From Glycine soja (Eukaryota; Streptophyta; Magnoliopsida; Fabales; Fabaceae): 64,000 bases of DNA. The stretch spans positions 1,498,001 to 1,562,000 of the forward strand of contig NC_041021.1 in assembly GCF_004193775.1 (NCBI RefSeq), read 5' to 3'. Below the pieces are notes generated by a model. The model had not been told where the DNA came from. It did no database searches and saw only the letters and a list, made by a program, of their open reading frames with translations. A program made the translations under genes and the position numbers. Shown here piece after piece: positions 47,082-58,259 of this stretch. Every line of letters starts with the position of its first letter. Position 1 is the first letter of the stretch.

Positions 47082-47695
47082 CTAAGGGGCAAAGGTGCCT
47101 TCCATGGCGTTAAGGCTTATTTGGGAGACAACTGAAGGCGCCGCAGGTGGGGAAAGAGGAGGCTCGAAATCATCGGGTTCGTCATCTGCAATGAACAGGT
47201 GGAGGCGGGGTTTGCATCTGTGACCAGGGGACCACTTGTCATCACAGTGGTAACATAACCCTTGGTCACGGCGGAGGGCAAGTTCTTCGGATGTCAAGCG
47301 CTTGACCGGGATTTTGGAAGGAGGAAGGGGCAAGGGTAATGGTGCTGGTTTAGGGTAGGATGAAGGCTGGGGAACTGGAGTGGAGCGGAAACTGCGACGA
47401 CGGTCAATGCATCGTGACCATCGAACCTAGGTACATCCAGTTTCATATGATGGTGGCGAGAGGCAGGGGATGGTGGTGGTTGGCCGGGAGAGATGGTGGA
47501 GGGTGAAGGAGCTGTGATAGTGGCTAGCCGATCGAAAAGGGACTCGATCTGGGACGTAAGAGAAGCATGGACGGATTCTATTTTTGTGTTAAGGTTTTGG
47601 TGACTGTCTGTTAACGAAGCATGGCCTTGTGTGAGGCGATGAACAGCCTCCTCCAACCTATCCGTGGTTACCTGTCGTGTGTGATGCTCCGGCAT
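47082..47695 (-). pseudogene. Gypsy gag, internally deleted
   Basis: The frame at 47695-47294 starts MPEHHTRQV and reaches the gag entry motif MKLDVPRFDG, then shifts. The frame at 47333-47082 holds a zinc knuckle (CYHCDDKWSPGHRC) and ends at a stop two codons before the pol frame resumes. The capsid region normally found between these motifs (some 200 residues) is missing, so the element depends on others for Gag. Confidence 0.85.
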
Positions 47696-47722
47696 CGGAA
47701 AAAGAAGGCAGGTCGGACCAGT

Positions 47723-48058
47723 TGATAGAGAACTGCAAATGAGCTAATTGGGAATTAACTATTTTATGAAAGCTAAAATTGAGCTGAGTAATCTGATGCC
47801 TCTTTATTCCTTTGATATTTCTTATATAATAGTGTATACATGCTGAGCTGGAATTTGTTATAACAAACTTTTGAAATATTTGCTTTCTAACAGATAAAAC
47901 TAAAGGAGACTAGTATCGTGCAAGCACATAGAGGCTGACTATATCGTGAAGCTGCAACCAAACTATTCTATACGAAGTCTTGTAAGTGTTTGGGCTTTCG
48001 TATGATCCTTGTAGGCCTGTTGTGAACATTGCTATTTGTTGCTGTGTGGTTATTGTCC
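47723..48058 (-). repeat. 5' terminal direct repeat (LTR) of the gypsy element
   Basis: 336 bp, about three differences from 43435-43770. No standard Met-tRNA primer site follows it in element orientation; the adjacent sequence is ACTGGTCCGACC. Confidence 0.85.
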
Positions 48059-48084
48059 TGGGTTCTATAGTTTTTAGGGCCTAT

Positions 48085-49319
48085 ATAGTTGTGCAAGAAT
48101 TTCATGCATGTTAATGTTCCTTCGTTGCCTCAACTTTCCCATTCAATTGGCATCTCCTGCACATCTCCTCAGATACTGTTTCTACATCTTTCAATTTTCC
48201 CTTTGCACACAACACCTTCACAAAAGTGAAGAAAATGTCTTGGTTGATTACAAAGTTCTTGTCCATTATGTCATAACTATCTTTGGTGTCCTTTCTTCAT
48301 CCCTGTCTTGACAATATCCTGCGAGTAAGCAATTATACATAGTGGCATCCAGGTTATGCCCATTCTGAAGCATATCCAAAATGAGCTCTTCAACTTGTTG
48401 CATCCTACCCTTCACTTTACAAAGACCACATATCATTGTGCAATAAAACAAGAAGTTGGGCGAACATCCCATCTTAGGCATCTGCTTCAAAAGAATAACT
48501 CTTTTATTAAGCTTCCCCTCATCCACAAGAACTCTAAACACTGCATTGAAGCTTGACATACTTGGCTTAACACCCCTCACCACCATTTCCCTCAGAAGCA
48601 ACACTGCTTCACTTGGTTTTCTAATCTTGCAATACTCATTGACGACGACAACCCGATACGCTTTCACATCTGGATTCATCCCATGACTAACCATTTCCTC
48701 GAACACCTTGCGTGCACTCTCGACCATGCCTACTTTGCATAACCCACAAAACATGGTAGTATAAGTGTAAACATCAAGTTCCAATACAGCTTCTGTGAGA
48801 ACCTGATCGTAGATGGCCTTGGCAATGTTGACACAATTGGCCCTCATGAGGACACCCAATATGGCGTTGCAGGAATACACGCAGTGTCCTTTGTGAAGGT
48901 ATTCGCTCCATGGAACCAGTGAATGGTGCCCCTGATGTTGCCGCGGTGGCCGAGAGCGTTGATGAACATGCTGATGAGGTTGTCGGAGAGTCAGTTGGAG
49001 TGGTGGAGAGGGAGTGAGAGAGCAGGAGGTCAGTGATGGCAGCGTAGCAGAAGAGTGTGTGGGAGTAGTGGTTGTGGTTGGAGGCCCAGTTGAAGAAGTG
49101 AAGGGCATGGTGGGGAATGTTCTGGTTCTTGATAACGTTGATAACCAAGTTTGGGGTGTGGTGAGATGAGAACTGTTTGGGGGGTGAGTAATCTGGGCTT
49201 TGGGGATTTAGGTTTTGAAGGATTGAGGTGATGCAGGATACAAGGGAAAGGTTTGGAATTGGAGGTGTAGATGAAGAAGAAGGTTTGGCTATGGCTTTCC
49301 GGAATGGCTGAGTGGCCAT
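48085..49319 (-). pseudogene. PPR gene, copy B, frameshifted and internally deleted
   Basis: It starts MATQPFRKA at 49319 and shares N-terminal sequence with copy A (HHALHFFNWASNHNHYSHT). The frame then shifts near 49100-48980 and resumes with PPR units including CNAILGVLMRANCVNIAKAI, DVYTYTTMFCGLCKVGMVES, DVKAYRVVVVNEYCKIRKPS, SSFNAVFRVLVDEGKLNKR and YCTMICGLCKVKGRMQQ. Copy A's units after VFEEM (from PYEPNMVTYN to the SDETV motif) are absent: VFEEM joins directly to VSHGMNPDVKAY. Family role is organellar RNA binding. Non-functional as read. Confidence 0.88.
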
Positions 49320-49773
49320 TGGCAGCAAACTAATTTGCCACTGTTTTGTTTCACTCCAAATATGTCTTTCACTTTGCTATTTGGTATCAACTTTTTATTT
49401 CACGCGAGGAGTCCTATATTTTGGGACATCTAAAAAAAATACAAACTTCCCATTCGATCTCAGATCTCTCTCTATCATACTACGTTGTCTACTTGAACAC
49501 CTAACTTATTACTTACGAGATTGGATGAATTTATTTGATCCCACTCACTAGAATACTAAATATGGGGGCACTTAATGCCCTAAATATCAATTTATTTGAT
49601 ATTTGCAATAATATTTTTAAAAAAATTAAACAAATTCAAATATGTCATAAACAAAACATTGCATAGAGTTGATGGCACAAAGAATGAATTTTAATTTTAA
49701 GATTCAGGTTCATAACTCTGATTTTGAGATAGAGATAGTGTCTAATTCTACTTGTTTTCTGTAAGGTCATGAA

Positions 49774-51844
49774 TCATAATGATGAATCGCTTTTTGGATG
49801 TAGTAGGGCCGCTAAACCACCAACATCAGGAATTGGAGAGGGACGAGTTTGGTTCGGCCAGGTCATGACATGCACCTGAATCATCTCATATTGGTCTATC
49901 GCTGAAGTGAGAATGTCCTTCATTACAGATTGGTCACAGCAATGCACAAGGCTAGCAGAACAAACATTCATTGGCATTATGCTCTTGCATTGCAACCTTG
50001 ATATCACCAGAAGGAACTCATTTGCACTTAACTCTTCATACATTTCTCTCACCCCAGCATGATCAGCTGGCGAACCCCTCATCACTGAATATATGTACAC
50101 AAAGCCCTGCAGTAACACAAAACACAAAATCTAAGTTCTTGCCACTGCGGTTGTTCAATAAGTGGATGTTTGAGTTTTCCTTGAGGGTCCTCAAAATTGG
50201 GTTTTGAAAAGAATCAGGGAGGTGTCTTTTGCAGACAGTTGTTGGATCCATATGGGTATGTGTGCTGGCACATAATGAACAAGGCTCCAAACATAGCCTA
50301 ACAAGCTCTTAAAACATATTCTACACACAAGTGCTATAAAATACTTGATGAGGAATGAGGAGTGTTAATTAGCATTACACACCTCTTCAGTTCGTTTAAT
50401 TTCCATGCCAAAGCGCGCTTCGCCAGGTTGAGGGATTAACACAACTAAAATTTCTGCTAGTCCAGGCAAAAACCACAACCTTATACCATGCATTATTTGG
50501 TTAGCATTGTTGATTTTTTGCTTGCTAGTAGCTATTTCCCTTTTCAAGAAATGAGTCTCCTCCTGCGTTAGAAGATTGATCCATTAACATGAGAAAAACA
50601 CTTATGAAATAAAGAACTAAGAAATCTGAAGAAAAACTATTTTACCGTGGAGGGAATTTGTTCTGTTTGGATATTGACAAAAACAAGAGGGACCCCAGAG
50701 GAAACTGCTGCACTAAACCATGCCATGCACCTAACTGTGGTAGTATCGATGCAGTACTCACTAATTAGGGGCATAAATAGAATGGAGCTTATAACAACAT
50801 TGGTCAGACAGATAGGTTCCTATTTTCATCTTCCAGTCATATTTGATCCCACTTTTGTGAAATTCTCTCCCCCGCTTGTTCACTTTCATGCTTATTTCTG
50901 CAAACTTGAGAGAGCTCAGAATGTTTGATTGTTGTCACAGTTACATTGCAAATTTTCAAATAGCAAAATATCCTTCTTAGCTTGTTAAAGAATGAGTTTA
51001 TTTTTTATACACTAATTAGAGTGTCTAACATTGTAACTAAATAGAAAACACACTACATATAACTTAGTAAACCCCATTATGCACTGGCAATTTAGTTCAT
51101 GAAAAAACTTGAGGCTAAATACTCTTCGAAAGGTTTCTCTTTTCTCCACATTAATCCTTCCATCAGTTAGTTTCATTCAATTATATTGGCAAATTAGTTT
51201 CATACAGTACATAATTATAAACAATTTAATTCCCAAACCAATTATGCATTTAGCGTAATTAGTCCTTCAAAGTTATATATTACTGACAAATTAGTGCTTG
51301 GAAAGACTAACAAGTCCAAAATTCAATAACTGTTTTACCTCTAAAATATTTTCAAAGACCAAATGATTAGTCCCTATATCTTTCAGGAATGAAAATGAAG
51401 GTTTACTTAAATATAACTTCTAAAGTAATTATTATGTAACAAAAAATCAATTATATAGCATTATATGACAGTGGAAAAAATATTTACATCATCAATGTAT
51501 TCTAATTAAATTCAAAGAGTATATATATTAAGCATGTATACGAATAAATAACCACCCTTATGATATGTGTGTTAGTGTTGAATTCTATGTCAATCATTTA
51601 AAATTGCTACTTCATATGTAATCCTACATGGTTCCAACTTTCAAATATTACCTAACACGGATGACTACTTGATGAACAATAAAGTATGATTATGTACCCC
51701 TGCAGTTCATTGCACCGCTCTAATGTCAGATCCCTTAAATCCGCTACATGTTTGTGATCCGTTGCAGCTTGGATAGTATACTTCCTTTGAAGTATGGAAC
51801 CCTTCTGCTGCACAATGCGTACTTGAAGTTTCATTAAGCTATCA
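49774..51844 (-). pseudogene. PDZ-like gene, copy B, truncated at its 5' end
   Basis: The last exon (50106-49774, [19 protein letters not shown] to PKSDSSL stop) and the preceding exon (50562-50385) match copy A closely. The [11 protein letters not shown] exon is also present near 50730-50645. Exon 1 is cut at 51844, where copy A's QVRRGDS motif would follow, and gypsy sequence begins. The start codon and first half of exon 1 are missing, so no full product can be made. Family not recognised. Confidence 0.75.
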
Positions 51845-51845
51845 T

Positions 51846-53841
51846 TTTTATAGGCGATTTGTGAAGGATTTTAGTACCTTGGCAGCACCATTGAATGAGG
51901 TAATTAAGAAAAATGTTTTCAAATGGGAGGAGAAACAAGAAGAAGCTTTTAATGCTCTTAAGCAAAAGTTAACCAATGCCCCCATACTTGCTTTGTCAAA
52001 TTTTTCAAAATCTTTTGAAATTGAATGTGATGCTTCAAATGTTGGGATTGAGGTTGTATTGTTACAAGAAGGCCATCAGATTGCTTATTTTAATGAAAAA
52101 TTAAGTGGTCCTACCCTCAACTATTCTACTTATGATAAAGAGTTGTATGTCTTAGTGAGAGCGTTGAAAACATGGCAACACTATCTTTATCCCAAGGAGT
52201 TTGTGATCCATAGTGACCATGAGTCCCTAAAATACTTAAAGGGGCAAGGTAAGCTAAACAAAAGGCATGCCAAATGGGTGGAATTTTTTGAGCAATTTCC
52301 TTATGTTATTAAACATAAAAATGGAAAAGGAAATATTGTTGCGGATGCCTTGTCAAGGAGACACTTTTTGCTTTCTATGCTTGAAACAAATATGATTGGA
52401 TTTGATTGCTTGAAAGAAATGTATGAAGGAGAGGACACCTTTGGTGAAATCTTCAAAAATTGTGAAAAGTTTTCTAAAGATGGTTTTTATAGATATGAAG
52501 GCTACCTCTTCAAAGAAAATAAATTATGTGTGCCCAAGTGTTCTACTAGAAACTTGCTTGTGTGTGAAACCCATGAAGGTGGGTTGATAGGGGCATTTTG
52601 GGGTCCAAAAGACCTTAGATACATCGAAAGAACATTTTTATTGACCTAACATGAAGAAAGATGTGCAGAAATTTTGTGAGCGTTGTATTGCTTGCAAAAA
52701 GGCCAAGTCAAAGGTAATGCCTCATGGTTTGTATACCCCTTTACCAATTATGGATTCTCCATGGATTGATTTATCAATGGACTTTGTTTTGGGGCTGCCT
52801 AGAACAAGTAATGGTAAGGATTCCATATTTTTTGTTTTTGATAGGTTTTCTAAAATAACTAATTTTATTCCTTGTATGAAATTTGATGATGCTAATCATG
52901 TGGCGGATTTGTTCTTCAAAGAAGTGGTGAAACTCCATGGATTACCAAGAAGCGTTGTTAGTGATAGGGACTCCAAGTTCCTAAGCCATTTTTGGAGGAC
53001 CTTATGGGGAAAGTTGGGTACTAAGTTACTATTTTCTACTACTTGTCACCCTCAAATGGATGGACAAACAAAGGTCGTGAATAGGACTTTGGGTACCTTG
53101 CTAAGGATCGTTTTGAAATAGAATCTTAAGAATTGGAAAGTTTTCTCACCTCACATTGAATTTGCTTATAATAGGGTTGTGCATAGCACCACTAGTTGTT
53201 CTCCTTTTGAGGTTGTTTATGGTTTCAATCCACTAACTGCTCTTGATTTGTTACTAATGTCTAATATTTCAGTTTTTAAGCATAAGGAAGGACAAGCCAA
53301 AGCGGACTATGTGAAAAAGCTCCATGAAATAGTCAAGGCCTAAATTGAAAAGAGGAATGAGAGCTATGCTAGATAAGCAAACAAGGGGAGCAAAAAGGTT
53401 GTTTTCCAATCCGAAGATTGGGTTTGTGTTCACATGAGAAAGGAGAGGTTTCCGGAGCAAAGAAAATCCAAGCTTTAACCAAGATGGGATGGTTCATTTC
53501 AAGTAATTGAAAGGATAAATGACAATGCATAAAAGATTGAATTGCCCAGTGAGTACAATGTGAGTACTACATTTAATGTGTCTGACTTAACTCTTTTTGA
53601 TGTAGATGGAGAAGCCGATTTAAGGACAAATCCTTTTGAAGAGGGAGAGAGTGATGAGGACATGGCAAGGACTAAGGGCAAGGAACCTTTAGAAGGACTT
53701 GGAGGACCTATGTCAAGGGCTAGAACAATGAAGGCCAAGGAAGCTCTTCAACAAGTGTTAACTATGTTATTTGAATTTAGGCCCAAGTTACAAGTGGAGA
53801 AGCTTCAGATTGTCAATTGCACCATGTTCCAAGAAGAGTAG
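51846..53841 (+). mobile_element. Gypsy pol 3' fragment (RT end, RNase H, integrase), decayed
   Basis: The fragment opens mid-RT ([18 protein letters not shown]), then RNase H ([41 protein letters not shown]) to a stop at 52647-52649. An integrase frame follows from 52651 ([37 protein letters not shown]) to 53121, then several stops, and finally a C-terminal frame 53542-53841 (PMSRARTMKAKEALQQ). Protease, most of RT and gag are absent, and the left edge coincides with the end of duplication copy B. It is a different family from the element at 43422-48070, as sequence and tail differ. Confidence 0.9.
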
Positions 53842-55024
53842 AGGGCGCCACCTTTGTTGAGTGATTTTATTAGCATTTTGTTAGTTGAAATAAAGACCCA
53901 AAATTGTGTTAAAGTGGTTGTCAATTCTCTTTTGATTTTCACCACCTATGGGCTTGTTTTAATTTAAAGAAATTAAGGTTTAATAAGGTGGAAACTCTAG
54001 GCTTGTGGCTATCTCTTGGTTGACCAAGAGCTAAGCATTTTTCCACATGTTTTTGCGTCTTAATTCTAGTTTAGTTAGGTATAATGACACCATCAATTGT
54101 TGTTATTGGTGATCATTTGTCTTAATTCTAGTTTTAATTAGGTATAATGACACCATCAATTGTTGTTATTGGTGATCATTTCATCTTCTCACTTGTGTAA
54201 CCAACTTGATGCCATTCTTATTTATGGGCTTCACATTTTCTAATAAAAAAGATACCATGAATTGAGTTTTAATCAACATCTAAAGTGTGGGAGTGAATCT
54301 CCTTAGTTACTTGAGTGATTCAAGAAATTTGTTTATCAAGGAACACCATCTTGTGTGTGACACCAATTCTGGAGGAGTGATTCTTCTAACCACCTTCTTC
54401 ATTCTCCTTATCCATTCCATTTTCTAAATTTCATACAAGTAAAAAAAAAAAACCTTTAAAGATCCATCCTCAATCCTTGTGTAAATGGGTTTATATCACT
54501 AGGGGTGTCCGTGAGAGCGTTGAATGGGTGCATAAGATTGACTAGAAAGGCCAAGTGTTGATGAAATTCTATAAAGCGATTGGTTGTTCTAGTAATATGG
54601 TAAGGACTATGAAGGGAGGGTGACACTTTTTAACTCCAAAAAAATACTTGTATCTTGTTGACCTTCTTCTTAATGACAAGGTAAATCAATTGATTCTTAA
54701 TGATATTATTAAGTCATCAATTAACATTGTTATCCAGAATTAATACAAGAAAAAATTAATCTTCAAAGTCTAAAAAAAAATACTAAAATAAAGAAACACC
54801 ATATTTTACTGGATCAAAAGTTATTTAATCCTAAACTTTCCTTCACTTCCACATTAAGAAATATGATACTAGTCCATTTTTGTTTCTTGTTGCAAAACAC
54901 TGAGTAATCTTGTCTAGCCGCAAGCATTAACAAAAAAAAAATGTATCAATTTCTTTATACCCACCCCAGATGCACACCCACTTTTACATTAACACCGGCC
55001 TTTTGAAAAATTGTTTCGTTAATA
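53842..55024. other. Gypsy 3' UTR/LTR-like DNA and AT-rich sequence
   Basis: Sequence after the gypsy stop is non-coding and likely includes the element's 3' end, but no second LTR is available to define it. It contains a 62-bp tandem duplication at 54059-54181. Confidence 0.5.
54059..54181 (+). repeat. Two-copy 62-bp tandem duplication
   Basis: The unit beginning CTTAATTCTAGTTT and ending GATCATTT occurs at 54059-54120 and 54121-54181, nearly identical, with one indel/substitution around TTTAGTTAGG versus TTTTAATTAGG. Confidence 0.95.
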
Positions 55025-56795
55025 GTGTGTTTGGATGGAACAATTCAGCAGGGGAAATCATTTTCTCAAGGAATTTAAAAGGATTCATGATAAAATAGCT
55101 TGTTTGGATAGAGTATTTGAAAGGAGATTTAATTTTTGATATTTTTATGAATCATTTTAATTGACTAAAACAGTGAAATTTCAAATTTTCTAAAAAAATA
55201 TAGAATTTGAAATTATTTTTTAGAGATGCTTACTCTGACTCATGTTCTTCCTTACGACTCTTTCGTGTCCAACACTCACAACTACCGGTGACCAAAGTTT
55301 TTACAACCGACATCGACATAAGTTGTTTTTCACTGACATTGGTCGAGGTTTTCTCGGTCAGAATTTTTTTGTATGATATCAACCAAAGCTATTTTTTGCC
55401 GATATCGGCTAAGATTTGTTTTAGTTGATATTGGTTAGGGTTATTTTCTCACTGATGTCAGTCATGAGAAATTTTTGCTAACGTCGGCCAAGAATTTTTT
55501 TGGCCGTTGTCATCTAGGTTTTTTCAGTTGATGTTGACCAATAATTTTTTGGCTAATGTTGGCTAGATTTTTTCTATTAAAATCGGTCATGACTAACTTT
55601 TGAGTAGACACCTACTAGGGTTTTTCAGCCGACGTCAGCTAGGTTTTTCCAGCCAACATCAGCAAAAGCTATTTTTAACTAATATAGGCTAAGGTTCTTT
55701 TTTGGCCGATGTTAGCTAAGTTGTTTTGACTAATGTCAACTAGATTTTCTTAGCGGACATCGGTTAGGATTTTTTTGTTGACATCGACTAGAATTTTCTG
55801 GTTGATATCAACCAATGCTATTTCTTAACCACATTAGCTAGGTTTTTTTGTTGATGTTGGCTAGGGTTTTTTCTATTAACACCAGTTAGGTATTTTTGAC
55901 CGACATCGGGCATGACTATTTTTAGTCGACATCGACTAGGTTCTTTTAGTCGACATCCACTAGAGTTTTTTTGGCCGACATCGGTTAGAGCTATTTTTTA
56001 GCCAACATCAGGCAAGACTATTTAATAGCCGATGTTGGGTATGGTTTTTTGTCTGACATTGGTCAGGGCTATTGTTCAGCCAATGATGTTTTTCGGCCGA
56101 CATCGAGTAGGTTCTGTTAGTCGGCATCGACCAAGCTATTTATTAGCCGATATTGGTAGATTTTTTTGTCAACGCCTACTAGGATATTTTAGGCTAACAT
56201 TGGCTAAAAATAGCCTTGGTCAATGTCGTTCGAAAAGACCTTAGCTGGTGTCAGCCAAAAAAACCCTAGCCGACGTTGGTAAAAAAAACTTAGCCAACAT
56301 CGACTGAAAAATAGACTCAGCCAACGTTAGCCGAAAAGTAGCCCCAGCTAATGTCAGCTAATAAATATTCCTAGTATACTTTGACAAAAAAAATCTTATT
56401 TGATGTCGACCGAAAAATAGCCTTAGTTGATGCGGTTTAAAAACATCATTGGCTGGTTGTGGTAAGGCAAAACAACCCTAGTTAAAATTATCAATACTTT
56501 ATATTTATAAATTATTAAAAATTGAAAAAAAATTAAATAATATTTCAAAGTAAGATTGTGTTTATTTTCTATAAAGTTCAATATTAAAATTCTATCTATT
56601 TAAAATATAAAATTGAAATTTTGCATATGGAGGAAATTGAATCTATCCAAACAAAGAATTTAAAATGAAAGAAATTTGAATTGATTTATGCAAACAAATA
56701 ATTTGAAAAATAAAGGATATTAAAATCAAAGCAATTCAAATTCTAGGCATTTCAAATTCGCTGAAATTTTGAAATTCTCTATCCAAACACAAGGT
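55025..56795. mobile_element. TIR-like element carrying a minisatellite
   Basis: The left edge reads GTGTGTTTGGATGG and the right edge is the reverse complement of GTGTTTGGATAGAG, both followed inward by AAATTTCAAATTC-type AT-rich subterminal sequence. Between them lies an array of GCCGACATCGG-type repeats (about 55290-56480). No transposase was found. Terminal inverted TTTGGAT motifs recur in the neighbour element at 57080-58225. Family is not recognised and no target duplication was established. Confidence 0.5.
55290..56480. repeat. Degenerate GCCGACATCGGCTAGG minisatellite that switches orientation
   Basis: About 35-40 diverged copies of a roughly 30-bp unit (GCCGACATCGGCTAGG plus a T run) fill the block. 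Up to about 56190 the T run is on the plus strand; after that the unit appears reverse-complemented (CCTAGCCGACGTTGG with A runs). The unit core is itself nearly palindromic. Confidence 0.88.
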
Positions 56796-57079
56796 AAAGA
56801 AAATAAGGCTAAGGAATTTGTTTTAGCAATAGTCTGGTGACATTTAAAACTATTTTTGTTTTTACATGTAATTTTGAGTTCTGATATAAAATTGGAAACT
56901 CTCCATAGCTACGTCGTGCACTAATAATCACATATAATTATACAGAGAAAAAAATACTAAACCTGCTAAGCCATTCATTTTCTTCAAATGAGATTCTTAA
57001 ACCTCATCGTTTAATAATCTCATTCTCACTCACGGTTTAATGTCGCTAGTTTCACTACAAATACAACGAAGTGAAACTA

Positions 57080-58225
57080 TAGTCTGTTTGTATAAAGAAA
57101 TTTAATAGAGTAATTCAATTTTTTAAAGGATTTTAATTACTTTTCGGTGAAATAAGATGTTTGGATAAAATTTTTGAAAAAGAAATTAAAATTTCAGTAT
57201 TTTGTTCAAGTGCTTTAATTAACTTAAATATTAGGATTTCAAATTCTTTCACAAAATGAAAGAATTTGAAATTCTTTTGTGAACTTAGGATAGGAACAGG
57301 TTCTCTCACCTTCATCATTTCCAACAGTTTCTCCCTCTTCTCTCTCTTGCAAGACTTAGGATGCAACGCCTTGGCGAGCTCCGCTCGCACAATCTTGGGC
57401 TTCCCGATGCGCACGACGAGATCGGAGCCGCACGCCTAGAGGCTGCGGTAGAGGTTTGAGACAGAGTCAATGAGGAAGGCGACCCGGTAGGGGCCGGTCT
57501 TGTCGAAGCCGGATGCCGACTTGCCGTAGTCAGAGGGGTCAAAGCAGTAGACAGGGAAGACAGAGAAGGAGTCGTTGGTGGCGATGAGGCACTCATTATC
57601 GAGGAGGCGGAGGTCGTTGCGAAACCAGACGAGGGCGGCGTGACAGAGGGCGGTGGCATTGGAAGGGTCACGGGGGCGGTGGGGAGCAAGGGAGAGAGGG
57701 GCGTGGAGGGGATTGGCGGAGATGGTGGATTTGAAGGAGGAGGAGTGGTGGTGGAGAGAGAAAGGTCTGTGAGGGATAAGGCTTGGTTTGGAACTTTGAG
57801 CTTGCTTGGTTGAAGGGTGGTTGATGGATTTTCTTGGGTTGGACAAAGGGGAAAATAGTAAAGAGAGAGTGGCTACTTCATGCTCTTTCTCTGCTTCAAA
57901 AATTGTTTCAATCCTATTTTTATAACTAATTTTGCTTCTTTTTTTTATAAAAGGATCAATATTTTTACTAAAAAAAACTATTTTATTCAAGTATAAAATT
58001 TTAAAAAAGAATGCATTTGATTATTTTATCAAAATAAGAAATTTTGAAAATGAAGAAATTAAATTTCTTTATCCAAATACAAAATTTTGAAAATGAAGAA
58101 ATTTAATTTTTCATCCAAACACAGAATTTTGAAAATAAAAAAATTTAAATTGAAATATTTGAAATTCTTAAAATTTTAAATTCTTAGAATTTTAAATTCC
58201 CACATCCAAACACACTTTAAAAGAT
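57080..58225. mobile_element. TIR-like element carrying a cryptochrome-DASH gene fragment
   Basis: Left side motifs (TGTTTGGATAAAATTTTTGAAA, near 57150) and right side reverse-complement motifs (TTCATCCAAACACAG, CACATCCAAACACAC, near 58110-58215) form inverted, repeated subterminal sequences around a GC-rich captured segment (57300-57880). The sharp GC contrast and the absence of transposase fit a Pack-type non-autonomous element. Exact ends and target duplication were not resolved. Confidence 0.5.
57290..57880 (-). pseudogene. Cryptochrome-DASH (CRY3-like) N-terminal fragment
   Basis: Read on the minus strand, a Ser/Pro/His-rich transit-peptide-like start leads into the photolyase-homology motif AALVWFRNDLRLLDNECL, then VFPVYCFDPSDYG, KTGPYRVAFLIDSVSNLYRS, a TAG stop at 57438-57436, and in the same frame ACGSDLVVRIGKP and ELAKALH. 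That is the start of the DASH photolyase/cryptochrome N-terminal domain; the FAD-binding domain is absent. Intact CRY-DASH proteins bind FAD and an antenna cofactor and repair or sense damage in organelles. This is a promoterless fragment inside a TIR-like element. Confidence 0.85.
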
Positions 58226-58259
58226 TTTCCTGTTATTTAAACAAACCCCTTTCCAAAAC

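Larger units (their letters stand above)
43422..48070 (-). mobile_element. Ty3/gypsy chromovirus inserted into duplication copy B
   Basis: Comparison with copy A (empty site near 11480-11490, CTCCAATATAGTTG) shows about 4.65 kb of extra DNA here. Direct repeats of 336 bp lie at 43435-43770 and 47723-48058 and differ at only about three positions, so the insertion is young. Short non-LTR sequences (CTCCCCCCCTG at left; TGGGTTCTATAGTTTTTAGGGCC at right) lie between the repeats and the host DNA, and no clear 5-bp target duplication was found. Confidence 0.92.
40841..51844. repeat. Segmental duplication, copy B
   Basis: It matches 8914-15410 in the same orientation, interrupted by a gypsy element at 43422-48070. 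It ends in exon 1 of the PDZ-like gene, directly joined to another gypsy fragment at 51845. The TA microsatellite is shorter than in A, and B keeps about 60 bp (near 41980-42040) deleted in A between short CGCA repeats. The stretch 40841-43421 holds AT-rich DNA and the TTCGGAA palindrome array but no gene. Confidence 0.95.
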
